Positions 8,318 through 16,796 of a DNA stretch of 64,000 nt are shown one piece after another; position 1 is the stretch's first letter; every line of letters begins with the position of its first letter. The notes under the pieces are model-generated. The model saw nothing but the letters and a program-made list of their open reading frames with translations, was not told where the DNA came from and did not search any database. The DNA comes from Coriobacteriaceae bacterium (GTDB taxonomy: Bacteria; Actinomycetota; Coriobacteriia; Coriobacteriales; Coriobacteriaceae): positions 62,001 through 126,000 of the forward strand of contig CADFMD010000004.1 of NCBI GenBank assembly GCA_902835305.1, in the 5' to 3' direction. Made by a program: the position numbers and the translations under genes.

Positions 8318-8893
8318 TTATAGATAGGCACCCTCGAGGCGCAGCAGCCACTCCTTGCGGTCGAGGCCGCCAGCATATCCGTTGAGCGATCCGTCGGCCG
8401 CGACCACGCGATGGCACGGCACGATAATCGAAATGGGATTACGCGCAACCGCAGCCCCCACAGCACGGGGAGACACAACGGGTGCCTCGTTTCCCGGCAC
8501 ACGATGCCGCGCTACAACACGCTGGGCGATCTCACCATACGTAGCAACTTCGCCACGCGGGATAGAAAGCAGCTCGTACCAAACTTCACGCTGAAACGCC
8601 GTGCCGATCATATGCAACGGCGGCGTAAACCGAGGTTCCTGCCCTGCAAAATAAGCATTCAGCCAAGCCCAGGAACGCTCAAGCACCGAAGAGGCCACAC
8701 CATTTGCCGGACTCACCGAAGACATCCCACCGGTACCAGAAACCGCATCGGTACCTACGACATACTCCGCATCCTCTTTGAGCAGCGTAGAGCCAAAGTG
8801 CTCCTGCCCCTCAAACCAAAGCCCCGTCAAACCGCGGCCATCAGCGGCAAGCAGGATTTCGCCCAAAGGCGAGGCAAATGTCGTCGTGACCAC
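8318..8893 (-). CDS. ogt: Methylated-DNA-[protein]-cysteine S-methyltransferase
   Basis: A suicide repair enzyme that removes methyl groups from O6-methylguanine (and O4-methylthymine) in DNA onto its own cysteine. The active-site motif PCHRVVA is present with Cys160, as are the helix-turn-helix segment TAFQREVWYELLSIPRGEVATYGEIA and the C-terminal asparagine hinge region NGYAGGLDRKEWLL. The 191 aa match the Ogt class, which lacks the Ada N-terminal domain. The start is GTG 8893 with AAGGAG seven bases upstream. The central insert of about 40 residues (39-75, Ser/Gly/Val-rich) is longer than in E. coli Ogt. It appears to stand alone. Confidence 0.93.
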   Translation of the reverse strand: MVTTTFASPLGEILLAADGRGLTGLWFEGQEHFGSTLLKEDAEYVVGTDAVSGTGGMSSVSPANGVASSVLERSWAWLNAYFAGQEPRFTPPLHMIGTAFQREVWYELLSIPRGEVATYGEIAQRVVARHRVPGNEAPVVSPRAVGAAVARNPISIIVPCHRVVAADGSLNGYAGGLDRKEWLLRLEGAYL

Positions 8894-9061
8894 CAGCGGC
8901 TCCTTTCAAAACTCAGCAAACATAATACCGCGAACTGTGCAGACAACCCCCGCAGATACGTCCGGGCGGGCTCGCAATTACTTCAGCGAGGCTGTTTTTC
9001 CCAATCAAGCGAAGAAGACGCGGGGCTTCGACGCCAGGGCGGTACCCCCGCCAGCTGAGCT

Positions 9062-9232
9062 CTAATACTTTCCCGAGAAGTGAACGAGTAAAAACGAAGC
9101 CCCGGAGCATCCACACCTTTAGACCAAAAAACCGCAGGATTCGCGCTGCAAAACCGCAGGAAATAGCGGTCAAAATATGCCAATGCTTCGGGGGTCCAAA
9201 TAAGGTCGTTCACTTCACGGGAAAAGTATTAG
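9062..9232. repeat. Long palindrome with 26-bp arms
   Basis: Arms 9062-9087 and 9206-9232 pair nearly perfectly, with two single-base bulges. The interior of about 118 bases contains a second imperfect pairing (CGAAGCCCC region with GCTTCGGGGG). No gene is credible between 8894 and 9589; the stretch holds this palindrome, a GC-rich direct repeat and a family A element. Confidence 0.65.
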
Positions 9233-9261
9233 ACCTCAATTCGCACCAAGCCCAAAGTCAC

Positions 9262-9338
9262 CCCAGGCAGCAGGCGCGAAGCGCCGCCGCTGCCGCCACG
9301 GCCCCGCAGTAGACCCAGGCGGCAGGCGCGAAGCGCCG
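9262..9338. repeat. GC-rich direct repeat, two 25-bp copies
   Basis: CCCAGGCRGCAGGCGCGAAG plus CGCCG occurs at 9262-9286 and 9314-9338 with one difference, in a very GC-rich, non-coding stretch (9240-9450). Each copy contains the small palindrome GGCGCGAAGCGCC. Confidence 0.6.
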
Positions 9339-9451
9339 AGGCCGCCGCCGGGACCAGAGCCCGCAACAACCACGCGCCCCCACATCAGCCCAGCGGCCCC
9401 AACCAGCAGCGGCCCCATCGCAGGCCGCTCGCAGCCGAGTCACCGCAGGCA

Positions 9452-9573
9452 GGGGCCGGGCTTAGTTTTCAGAACACTCCGCAGACCAGTGTGGCGCCTT
9501 GTCCGCGGCTCCGAAGGAGCAGGACAAGGCGCCACACATGGTCGAGGACGTTCTGAAAACTAAGCCCGGCCCC
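9452..9573 (+). repeat. Family A structured palindrome, copy A1
   Basis: The outer stem of 24 bp is perfect (9452-9475 with 9550-9573) and the inner stem of 15 bp is perfect (9490-9504 with 9522-9536). Between them, the left side carries CTCCGCAGACC and the right side CATGGTCGAGGAC; GACC and GGTC can pair as a third short helix. It lies just downstream of the asd stop. It shares only the internal bases with the other family A copies, not the stems. Confidence 0.85.
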
Positions 9574-9589
9574 CGCCGGACAGGTCACA

Positions 9590-10615
9590 CTACTCGCAGA
9601 GCAGCTTAGCAATCTGGACGGCGTTGGTTGCCGCGCCCTTACGAATTTGGTCGCCGCAGCACCAGAAAGTGATGCCACGCGCGGCCTCGGGGTTCGAGAT
9701 GTCGCGACGTACGCGACCGACCCAAATCAGGTCCTGGTCGGAAGTGTCCATCGGCATGGGGAAGCGGTCGTGCGCATCCTCGGCACCCAGATCATCAACC
9801 AATTTCACGCCCGGCGCAGCAGCCAGCGCAGCACGGACCTCGTCAACCGTAATGTCGCGCTCGAACTCGAGCGTAATGCTCTCGGAGTGCGAGCGCAGTA
9901 CAGGCACGCGTACGCAGGTGCAGTTCACGCGCAACTCGGGCAGGTGCATGATCTTGCGGCCCTCGTTTCGCAGCTTCATTTCCTCGGAAGTAAAGCCCTC
10001 CTCCTTGACGCCGCCAATCTGCGGAATCAGGTTGCTCGCGAGCTGGGCGGCAAATGCACGCGGCTCGGGAATCTCCTCGCCACGGCCCAGAGCGGCCAGC
10101 TGAGCCTCGAGCTCGGCCATACCGGGAGCGCCAGCACCCGAAGCCGCCTGATACGTGGACACGATCATGCGCTTCACGCCGGCGAGCTGATGTAGCGGCC
10201 ACGTAGGAACCAGACCGATGATGGTCGCGCAGTTGGGGTTGGCGATCAGGCCGTGGTGCCACTTAATGTCATCGGCGTTAATCTCGGGCACGACCAGCGG
10301 TACCTCGGGATCCAGACGGAAGGCATGGCTGTTGTCGACCACGACGGCACCGCGCTTGACGGCCTCAGGCAGCAGTTCCTTGGCGATATCGTCGCCGGCA
10401 GCGCCGAGTACGATGTCGCAGCCCTCAAAGGCCTCGGGGCAAGCCTCTTCGATCACAACCTGCTCGCCGCGGAACTCAACGGTCTTGCCCGCAGAGCGCG
10501 CGCTCGCCAGCAGCTTGAGCTTACCGACCGGAAACTCCTGCTCGTTGAGGCACTCGAGCATCTGGGTGCCCACGGCTCCCGTCGCGCCCAAAATAGCAAC
10601 CGTGTACTGTTTCAT
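9590..10615 (-). CDS. asd: Aspartate-semialdehyde dehydrogenase
   Basis: Reduces aspartyl phosphate to aspartate semialdehyde with NADPH, the branch-point step to lysine, threonine, methionine and diaminopimelate. The nucleotide-binding GATGAVG (residues 10-16) and the catalytic Cys129 in LIANPNCATI are present, and HLPELRVNCTCVRVPVLRSH is the substrate-binding region. The 341 aa match the usual length. ATG 10615 was chosen because AAAGGGGGAAG precedes it and the NAD-fold begins there; the longer in-frame reading has no such site. It lies downstream of lysC in the same direction with 174 bases between, so an operon is plausible. A family A palindrome follows the stop. Confidence 0.96.
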   Translation of the reverse strand: MKQYTVAILGATGAVGTQMLECLNEQEFPVGKLKLLASARSAGKTVEFRGEQVVIEEACPEAFEGCDIVLGAAGDDIAKELLPEAVKRGAVVVDNSHAFRLDPEVPLVVPEINADDIKWHHGLIANPNCATIIGLVPTWPLHQLAGVKRMIVSTYQAASGAGAPGMAELEAQLAALGRGEEIPEPRAFAAQLASNLIPQIGGVKEEGFTSEEMKLRNEGRKIMHLPELRVNCTCVRVPVLRSHSESITLEFERDITVDEVRAALAAAPGVKLVDDLGAEDAHDRFPMPMDTSDQDLIWVGRVRRDISNPEAARGITFWCCGDQIRKGAATNAVQIAKLLCE

Positions 10616-10746
10616 GCTTCCCCCTTTAAAGGTTGTGGCTATCGCCCGCACGCCAAGCAGGCCGATTATTGTTGCCAGTGTATACAAGAACGGGGCGGAT
10701 ACAAAACCCGCCCCGTCGAAACGAAACCGAAACGAAACGCCCTGCC

Positions 10747-10778
10747 GTAGTTTTTGAGGCAAGTCCAAAAAAATCTAC
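10747..10778 (-). terminator. Hairpin after lysC
   Basis: GTAGTTTTTGA (10747-10757) pairs imperfectly with TCCAAAAAAATCTAC (10764-10778). On the minus strand it lies 12 bases after the lysC stop, with T-rich arms. The AAAAAATCTACT arm resembles those of the palindromes at 25493, 33312 and 47278. It may be a weak terminator between lysC and asd. Confidence 0.45.
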
Positions 10779-10789
10779 TGGGATAGCAG

Positions 10790-12178
10790 CTACTTGTGGA
10801 GCGCGGCCGGGGCGGGATCGACCGGCACGGGAGCCTCCAGGTCGGAGACCTTCACAATGCCGTTCTCGTCGGAGAAGGCGCGGTAAATGGTCCGAATCGC
10901 CAGGTCGAAGTCCTTCTCCTCTACGCCGATAATGATGTTGATCTCGTCGCAGCTCTGCGAAATCATACGTACGCTCACGCCGGCCTGACCAAGCATGCCA
11001 AACAGATGGCCCGAGATACCTGCGCGGCCGCGAAGGTTACGGCCGACGGTCGCGATGAGCGCCAAACCCTCGACAACCTCGATCTCGAGCGGCTCGACCT
11101 CCTGCTGAATGTCGCCCACGAGCGAGTACAGCGAGTCGTGCACATCCTGCTCCTGCACCACGGCGCCAAAGCGGTCGACGCCGGTGGGCATATGCTCGAC
11201 GGAAACGTCATAGCGTTCGAACACCGAAAGTGCACGGCGCATAAAGCCGACACGGGGCTTGGTGCGGTCGCGGGCAACGTTGATGGCGACAAAGCCGCGC
11301 TTGCCGGTCACGCCGGTAATGATAGGCTCCGCCTCACCCTCGTCAGCCGTCTCGCTAATGATGGTGCCGGGGTCCTGCGGCGCATTGGTGTTCTTGATGA
11401 CCAGTGGAATGCCTGCCTCGCGCACAGGGAACACGGCCTCCTCGTGCAGGACGCTTGCACCCATGTACGAAAGCTCGCGCAGCTCCTCGTAGGTAACGCG
11501 GGCGATGGGCTGAGCCTCGGGCACAATGCGAGGATCAGCAGAATAGAAGCCCGAAACGTCGGTCCAGTTCTCGTACAGGTCGGCGCCTAGGCACTTGGCC
11601 AGGATCGAGCCCGAGATATCGCCGCCGCCACGGTCGAGCAGCTTGATTTGACCCTCACGCGTCGCGCCGTAGAAACCGGGCATGACAAAGCCGCCCTGCT
11701 GACCGTACTCCTGCACCAGCTCGGAGGTGCGGTTCATGCTGAGCGTACCGTCGTGATGGAACGCCACGACCGTCGCGGCGTCCAGGAACGGCAGGCCCAG
11801 ATACTCGGCCATCAGGCGAGCGGTGAAGTACTCGCCACGACTCACGAGCTCCTCGGTGGAGTAGCCGCCCGAGCGGGCGCGCTCGGCAAAGGCCGCGAAC
11901 TCCTCGCGGATGGGATAGGTGAGCTCCAGCTCGTCAGCGATATCAAAATAGCGCTGCCCAATGTCCTCGAGCAGCTCCTCGCACGACACGTGGTACTTAA
12001 CGTGCGCGTTAACCAGGTAGAGCAGGTCGGTCACCTTGGTGTCGCCCTTAAAGCGGCGACCGCAGGCAGAAACCACCACAAAACGGCGGGCCGGATCGGC
12101 ATCGACAATGGCCTTGATCTTCTTAAAGTGTTCGGCGTCGGCGACAGACGAGCCGCCAAACTTGGCAATCTTAATCAT
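10790..12178 (-). CDS. lysC: Aspartate kinase
   Basis: Phosphorylates aspartate at the entry of the aspartate amino-acid pathway. The kinase domain begins KIAKFGGSSVAD and includes the RGGGDISGSILAKCLGAD segment and the SGFYSADPRIVPEA region; two ACT domains follow (about 300-450) with RAGISGHLFGMLGQAGVSVRMI, the usual allosteric site for lysine or threonine feedback. The 462 aa indicate a monofunctional enzyme without a homoserine dehydrogenase domain. It is divergent from thrC with about 100 bases between, so a shared regulatory region is likely. I see no lysine riboswitch there. The ribosome-binding site (AAGGT) is distant from ATG 12178, but the protein N-terminus fits the family. Confidence 0.95.
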   Translation of the reverse strand: MIKIAKFGGSSVADAEHFKKIKAIVDADPARRFVVVSACGRRFKGDTKVTDLLYLVNAHVKYHVSCEELLEDIGQRYFDIADELELTYPIREEFAAFAERARSGGYSTEELVSRGEYFTARLMAEYLGLPFLDAATVVAFHHDGTLSMNRTSELVQEYGQQGGFVMPGFYGATREGQIKLLDRGGGDISGSILAKCLGADLYENWTDVSGFYSADPRIVPEAQPIARVTYEELRELSYMGASVLHEEAVFPVREAGIPLVIKNTNAPQDPGTIISETADEGEAEPIITGVTGKRGFVAINVARDRTKPRVGFMRRALSVFERYDVSVEHMPTGVDRFGAVVQEQDVHDSLYSLVGDIQQEVEPLEIEVVEGLALIATVGRNLRGRAGISGHLFGMLGQAGVSVRMISQSCDEINIIIGVEEKDFDLAIRTIYRAFSDENGIVKVSDLEAPVPVDPAPAALHK

Positions 12179-12281
12179 GGGCTTGAGGTTACCTTTCTAA
12201 AAGCCTCTGCAAACCTGTTTTGCGCGCTCTGATACCATGGTTTCACCGATTGGGACCAAGGCATCCGAGGAGCAGTGTTAT

Positions 12282-13799
12282 ATGGGAACTTATCATAGTA
12301 CACGAGGACGCACTTTATCGTGCTCAAGTAAGGTGGCAATCCGCACCGGCATCGCTCCCGACGGGGGTTTGTTTGTCTCGGACGAGCTTGGCACCCAGCA
12401 GGTCGATATCAGCTCGCTTGCAGATAAATCGTACTTTGAAATCGCTCAAGATGTGTTGGGAATGTTACTGAATGATTACACGGCCGAAGAAATTTCGGCG
12501 TGTGTCGACGAGGCATACCGCGGCACGTTCGCGAGCGAAGAGGTTACGCCGCTCGTCAAACTCGACGCTGCGCCGGGCGCTGACGCCCCTCAGACCTATG
12601 TGATGGAACTCTTTGGCGGCCCCACGAGCGCCTTCAAGGACGTCGCCCTGCAGATGCTCCCCCGCCTTATGGCCCGCACCTCCGCCAAGGACGGCGGCGC
12701 CGAGCGCATCATGATCGTCACCGCCACGTCGGGCGACACGGGCAAGGCAGCACTCGCCGGCTTTGCCGACGCTCCGGGCACGGGCATCACTGTCTTTTAT
12801 CCCGAGGGCAAGGTCAGCCGCGTCCAGAACCTGCAGATGTCCACGCAGGAGGGCGACAACGTCGCCGTCTGCGGTATCCGCGGCAACTTTGACGACGCCC
12901 AGAGCGCCGTCAAGCGCATCTTTGCCGATAAGGAACTTGCCGAGCGCTTGGAGGCCGCCGGCACGGTGCTCTCGAGCGCCAACTCCATCAACGTCGGCCG
13001 CCTGGTGCCGCAGGTTGTCTACTACTTTGCCGCCTATGCGCAGCTGCTGCGCGCCGGACGCCTGGAGGCCGGCGATGCCGTGGAGTTCTGCGTGCCGACC
13101 GGCAACTTTGGCGATATCCTGGCCGGCTACTATGCCAAGCGCATGGGTCTGCCCGTCGCCAAGCTCATCGTCGCGAGCGACAAGAACAACGTTCTGGCTG
13201 ACTTCCTGACCACCGGCGTTTACGACCGCAACCGTCCGTTCTTCACGACCATCTCGCCGTCGATGGACATCCTCATCAGCTCCAACCTGGAGCGCATGCT
13301 CTACTTCCTGTCCGATGGCGACTGTGAGCTCGTTGCCGGCCTTATGGAGCAGCTAGCGCAGACCGGTCGCTACGAAGTGCCCGCCAAGCTGCTGGCAAAG
13401 ATTCAGAGCGTCTTTGGCTGCGGCTGGGCCAGCGAGGACGAGGTCCGCGCTGCCATCAAGAGCTGCTGGGACGCGAACGGCTACGTGATCGACCCGCACA
13501 CCGCTTGCGGCTATCACGTCTTTGAGCAGGTCGCCCCCGCCGAGGGCGCCAAGGCCCGCGTGCTGCTTTCGACCGCCAGCCCCTACAAGTTCCCGCGCGC
13601 CTGCTGCGACGCTCTGGGGCTCGACGTTCCCGAGGACGACTTTGAGGCCATGCGCGTGCTCGAACAGGCCACCGATACGGTCGCCCCGACCCAGCTCGCC
13701 GAGCTCGAGTCCAAGCCCGTCCGCTTCGAGGACGTCTGCGACGTCGATGAGATGGCCAGCTACGTCGAGTCCGCAGCAAAACGAATGAGCACCAACTAG
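12282..13799 (+). CDS. thrC: Threonine synthase
   Basis: A pyridoxal-phosphate enzyme converting O-phosphohomoserine to threonine. The N-terminus MGTYHSTRGR is typical, FGGPTSAFKDVALQMLP contains the PLP-binding lysine, and TATSGDTGKAALAGF and VPTGNFGDILAGYYAKRMGLP are conserved cofactor and substrate loops. The 505 aa fit the long (E. coli/yeast-like) class. ATG 12282 was chosen for its GAGGAG site and family N-terminus; an earlier in-frame ATG lacks support. It is followed by a strong terminator, then by thrB in the same direction. Together with lysC and asd it forms a nearly complete threonine set; homoserine dehydrogenase is missing from this window. Confidence 0.96.
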   Translation: MGTYHSTRGRTLSCSSKVAIRTGIAPDGGLFVSDELGTQQVDISSLADKSYFEIAQDVLGMLLNDYTAEEISACVDEAYRGTFASEEVTPLVKLDAAPGADAPQTYVMELFGGPTSAFKDVALQMLPRLMARTSAKDGGAERIMIVTATSGDTGKAALAGFADAPGTGITVFYPEGKVSRVQNLQMSTQEGDNVAVCGIRGNFDDAQSAVKRIFADKELAERLEAAGTVLSSANSINVGRLVPQVVYYFAAYAQLLRAGRLEAGDAVEFCVPTGNFGDILAGYYAKRMGLPVAKLIVASDKNNVLADFLTTGVYDRNRPFFTTISPSMDILISSNLERMLYFLSDGDCELVAGLMEQLAQTGRYEVPAKLLAKIQSVFGCGWASEDEVRAAIKSCWDANGYVIDPHTACGYHVFEQVAPAEGAKARVLLSTASPYKFPRACCDALGLDVPEDDFEAMRVLEQATDTVAPTQLAELESKPVRFEDVCDVDEMASYVESAAKRMSTN

Positions 13800-13811
13800 A
13801 TCCCTTATTAA

Positions 13812-13840
13812 GCGCCGGCGAAAGCCGGCGCACCTTCTTT
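13812..13840 (+). terminator. Terminator of thrC
   Basis: GCGCCGGC and GCCGGCGC pair around GAAA (13812-13831), followed by a T-rich tail to about 13845. This is a textbook intrinsic terminator 12 bases after the thrC stop, implying that thrB has at least one promoter of its own. Confidence 0.9.
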
Positions 13841-13874
13841 TTATTTAGCTTTCGGTATGATGACGAACATGCGA

Positions 13875-13986
13875 GCGGGTCTGGCCGTTTAGTTCGTCGC
13901 GAGTTCCGCACGAGCCGGAAAGCACTTAATGTGCTTTCCGAGCGAGCCAGGACTGCCCGAGCAGCGAACTAAACGGCCGGACCCGC
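13875..13986 (+). repeat. Family A-like structured palindrome, copy A2
   Basis: The outer stem pairs 13875-13896 with 13965-13986 (22 bp, one G:T); the inner stem pairs 13916-13925 with 13931-13940 (CGGAAAGCAC). The left internal side has TTCCGCA and the right CTGCCCGAG, similar to the other family A copies, but the apical hairpin and the short third helix differ, so it is a divergent member. It ends two bases before the thrB ribosome-binding site and may affect its translation. Confidence 0.65.
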
Positions 13987-14000
13987 CCAGGAGGACCCAC

Positions 14001-14882
14001 ATGATCAAAATCACCGTCCCAGCAACCAGCGCCAACCTAGGCATCGGCTACGACACCCTCGGCATGGCCGTCAGCCTCTACTCGCACTTCACCTTCGAGC
14101 GCGCCGACAAGCTCACCATCACCGGCTGCCCCGAAGAGTTCCAAAACGAGAACAACCTGGTCTACGTGAGCTTTGTCGATGCTCTGGCCGCCTGGGGCGA
14201 GCCGGCCTTTCCCGTCGCTATCGACATTCAGACCGATGTACCCGTCGCTCGCGGCCTGGGTTCCAGCTCCACCTGCGTCGTCGCCGGCATCATGGCTTCC
14301 GCTGCGCTGACGGGCCACACCGTCGACCGCGCCGAGCTCGTCCGCATTGCCACCGAGGTCGAGGGCCATCCCGATAACGTTGCCCCCGCTATCCTGGGCG
14401 GTGCCGTCTGCTCCTTTACGCCGACCGATTCGCTCCCCCAGTGCCTGCGCTACGAGGTAAGCGATCGCTTACGTTTTATTACCGTGATTCCGCCCTATGA
14501 GGTACATACGAGCGAGGCGCGCAAGGTCGTGCCGCAGGAGGTTCCGCTCTCCACCGCCGTATGGCAGATGGGCCGCATTGCCGGTATGACGCGCGGTCTC
14601 GAGACTGGCAACCTCGACCTGATTGCCGCCGCCAATGACGACCGTATTCAGGAACCCTATCGTCGCCGTCTGATTCCCGACTACAACGCTGTGCGCGACA
14701 CCTGCCTTAACGGCGGCGCCAAAACCATCTGGATCAGTGGTTCGGGCTCGACTCTCATGGCCGTGACTGACGACACCATCGTGGCAAAGTTCCTGCAGGT
14801 CAAGCTGCGTGAGCAGTTCCCCAAGTGTGAGACGCATATTCTGACGTGCGACACCGAGGGCGCCCAGATCGAATACCTGTAG
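14001..14882 (+). CDS. thrB: Homoserine kinase
   Basis: A GHMP-family kinase phosphorylating homoserine to O-phosphohomoserine, the substrate of threonine synthase encoded upstream. It has the N-terminal VPATSANLGIGYDTLGMAV, the ATP-binding ARGLGSSSTCVVAGI (motif 2) and the C-terminal ISGSGSTLMAV (motif 3). The 293 aa are standard. ATG 14001 has AGGAGG seven bases upstream; the longer in-frame reading runs through the palindrome and is unlikely to be translated. The gene is separated from thrC by a terminator and a family A-like palindrome, and another family A element follows its stop. Confidence 0.96.
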   Translation: MIKITVPATSANLGIGYDTLGMAVSLYSHFTFERADKLTITGCPEEFQNENNLVYVSFVDALAAWGEPAFPVAIDIQTDVPVARGLGSSSTCVVAGIMASAALTGHTVDRAELVRIATEVEGHPDNVAPAILGGAVCSFTPTDSLPQCLRYEVSDRLRFITVIPPYEVHTSEARKVVPQEVPLSTAVWQMGRIAGMTRGLETGNLDLIAAANDDRIQEPYRRRLIPDYNAVRDTCLNGGAKTIWISGSGSTLMAVTDDTIVAKFLQVKLREQFPKCETHILTCDTEGAQIEYL

Positions 14883-14903
14883 TCGCCGCACCGTATACCC
14901 GCC

Positions 14904-15028
14904 GGGGAGGCCAGGGGCTTTGCCCCCAAATCGTCCTCGGACATGGCAGGACCCCCGCTGCGCACTTCGTGCGGCGGGGGTCCTGCCGTCCTGCGGAAAG
15001 ATTTGGGGGCAAAGCCCCTGGCCTCCCC
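14904..15028 (-). repeat. Family A structured palindrome, copy A3
   Basis: The outer stem of 29 bp is perfect (14904-14932 with 15000-15028) and the inner stem of 14 bp is perfect (14945-14958 with 14974-14987), capped by CGCAC-TTC-GTGCG. Read on the minus strand, the internal sides are TTTCCGCAGGAC and ATGTCCGAGGAC, matching copies A4 and A5. It lies 22 bases after the thrB stop. The neighbouring 15030-15186 holds no gene. Confidence 0.88.
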
Positions 15029-15186
15029 TATGTTAACTTCGCTGGCGGCGGCTACAGGGACCTACGCTCTGGAAAGTCGCCGGGCTGATTTTTTGGCTTC
15101 TATTTGACAAAGGCGCACTTCCCAGCATCTCATTCGCCCTATAGCTCTGTTTTAATTTCTAATTGATGATCGATGCGTGGCGTCAT

Positions 15187-15450
15187 CTAATTATCTCCGC
15201 TACTCAAAACAGCCCCAAGTTTACGTACTAGCGTCTCAACAGTAATTCCGAGTGCATCCGCATAGACAAACTGCTCATAGACCCTAAGGCTGCGTTCCCC
15301 GGTCTCGACCTTTGAGATGAACGACTGAGGTACCCCCAGTTTCTTTGCAAGTTCAACCTGAGTGATACCTTGCTCCCGACGAATCTGGGAAAGGCATTTT
15401 CCGCATGTCCTGTTAGCATCAACGTTCATGCCGTTTACGCTATATTCCAT
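15187..15450 (-). CDS. Small HTH (XRE) regulator
   Basis: An 87-aa Cro/C1-type DNA-binding protein; the helix-turn-helix is GITQVELAKKLGVPQSFISKVE with a following ERSLRVYEQFVYADALGI. There is a Cys pair in RTCGKCL near the N-terminus. ATG 15450 is preferred to an upstream TTG because the palindrome 15457-15479 would otherwise lie within the gene; ATG 15429 is also possible. The gene is divergent from the CxxC-repeat membrane protein at 15551. The palindrome in between suggests autoregulation and control of the divergent gene. No toxin-like partner is seen. Confidence 0.8.
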   Translation of the reverse strand: MEYSVNGMNVDANRTCGKCLSQIRREQGITQVELAKKLGVPQSFISKVETGERSLRVYEQFVYADALGITVETLVRKLGAVLSSGDN

Positions 15451-15456
15451 TTTGAT

Positions 15457-15479
15457 ATATCCCAAACTGGGATATATTT
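15457..15479. promoter_or_regulatory. Palindromic operator candidate
   Basis: ATATATCCCA and TGGGATATAT are perfect 10-bp arms separated by three bases (AAC). The site lies directly upstream of the XRE gene at 15187-15450 and about 70 bases upstream of the divergent membrane protein gene. Position and dyad symmetry fit an XRE operator; the link is inferred. Confidence 0.7.
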
Positions 15480-15550
15480 ATGTCACCAGCCATTCCGCTT
15501 ATCAAAAATGCCCATCGCAGATTCATAGCTAGGAAGGAGCCTCGATAAAC

Positions 15551-16564
15551 ATGAATGACGAGATGAAGGAGCCCGACGAGGAAAAGGCACTCAGCGAGTC
15601 CGACGAGCGGAAGCCAGATTTCAAAGCCGAGCAGTTTTCTGATGGTGCTAGCGACATCCCCTCCTCTGAAATTCCGCCATCAAACGAAGATGACGGCGCA
15701 CGCAAAAATGAAGAAAACGACTCACTTCTAACGCGGGCCATTCATAAATTAGGCAATAAAAAACGAGCGGCAATCGCAGCTGCCGTGGCAGTTGTCATCA
15801 TCTTCAGTTTGCCCATGCTGTTTCCTCAATTGTTTTGTAACCACAAGCTATGGGCCAATGCAACCTGCACTAGCCCCCGTGTATGCAAAAGTTGCGGCAA
15901 AACCGAGGGAGAGCCTCTCGGGCACGAATGGGAAGAAGCAACTTGTACGACACCGAAGACCTGCCAGCGTTGCGGCGAAACGAAAGGGGAGCCACTCGGA
16001 CACCAACCGGGCTCGTGGACCAAAGAAGTCGACTACGTAGATGCCACTTCGAAGGAAATACGAGAATGCGAGAGATGCGGAGAGGTCGTTGACACCCGCA
16101 ACGAGAAGGAAATCACATCTTTTCTTGGCGACGGAAAGTTTTCAATTTCACCTGAAGGCTTTATTGATCGACTTAACGAGGAATTCTCCGATATCCCCAA
16201 TTGCAGCAGCATGAATGCGGATTACGAACTAGACGATAGCGGCATGGGACTCGAACTTCAGATCAAAAACGGTTCAAAGATTGCCGGTATTGGAGGCTTC
16301 TTTTCGGACTCGAGTAACCCGGTGCTACTCAGCTATCTTGGATCCGAAAACTGCTTCAAAAACATAGTCATGTACTTCGAAAACTCCGACTATGCCGCGG
16401 CGACAGCATTGGCAACTATACAAGCAATCGATCCAACACTTTCGTTTTCAGACGCCAAGGAAGTTGGTGCTGCCTGCGTAGATACGCCAACTGTCAAAAA
16501 TGGAATTACGTACGCAATCGTAGCTTCGAATGGAGAGTACTGGCTAAGCGCTCGAATTGAATAA
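15551..16564 (+). CDS. Membrane protein with CxxC zinc-ribbon-like repeats
   Basis: A 337-aa protein of unknown function. Residues 1-70 are very acidic and polar; a single hydrophobic helix lies near 76-95 after KKRAAIA. Then three related units carry paired cysteines: CKSCGKTEGEPLGHEW, CQRCGETKGEPLGHQ and CERCGEVVD. The C-terminal 150 residues form an uncharacterised domain ending ASNGEYWLSARIE. The unit pattern with GEPLGH is seen in surface-associated proteins of gut Firmicutes and Actinobacteria. It is probably anchored by the helix, with the repeats outside. ATG 15551 has AGGAAGGA upstream. It is divergent from an XRE regulator and likely under its control. Confidence 0.8.
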   Translation: MNDEMKEPDEEKALSESDERKPDFKAEQFSDGASDIPSSEIPPSNEDDGARKNEENDSLLTRAIHKLGNKKRAAIAAAVAVVIIFSLPMLFPQLFCNHKLWANATCTSPRVCKSCGKTEGEPLGHEWEEATCTTPKTCQRCGETKGEPLGHQPGSWTKEVDYVDATSKEIRECERCGEVVDTRNEKEITSFLGDGKFSISPEGFIDRLNEEFSDIPNCSSMNADYELDDSGMGLELQIKNGSKIAGIGGFFSDSSNPVLLSYLGSENCFKNIVMYFENSDYAAATALATIQAIDPTLSFSDAKEVGAACVDTPTVKNGITYAIVASNGEYWLSARIE

Positions 16565-16648
16565 TTATCTTTGATTACTAAATTCAGACGCCTCTTACTC
16601 GCGACATATTAAAACTCAACCCCTGGCAGCATCGTCAATCGAAAATTG

Positions 16649-16679
16649 CCCCGCCGAGCACTTTAGCTTGGCGGGGCAT
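16649..16679. terminator. Bidirectional terminator
   Basis: GCCCCGCCGAGC (16649-16660) pairs with GCTTGGCGGGGC (16668-16679). T-rich sequence lies on both sides, and it sits between two convergent genes, so it can serve both. Confidence 0.8.
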
Positions 16680-16796
16680 TTCAATACGTAGGCGGATTTT
16701 GATACCTAGAAGGCCCGCATGCCCCCACTAGGCAGCCGGCTTCGCTGCTCAAATTGCTCGAGCTGCAACATGAGCAATCAGCGGCCAGCATCTCTT

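Noticed and set aside
12179..12281. Lysine or threonine-leader riboswitch between lysC and thrC
   Set aside because: The gap is only about 100 bases, too short for a lysine riboswitch, and no leader peptide rich in Thr or Ile is visible.
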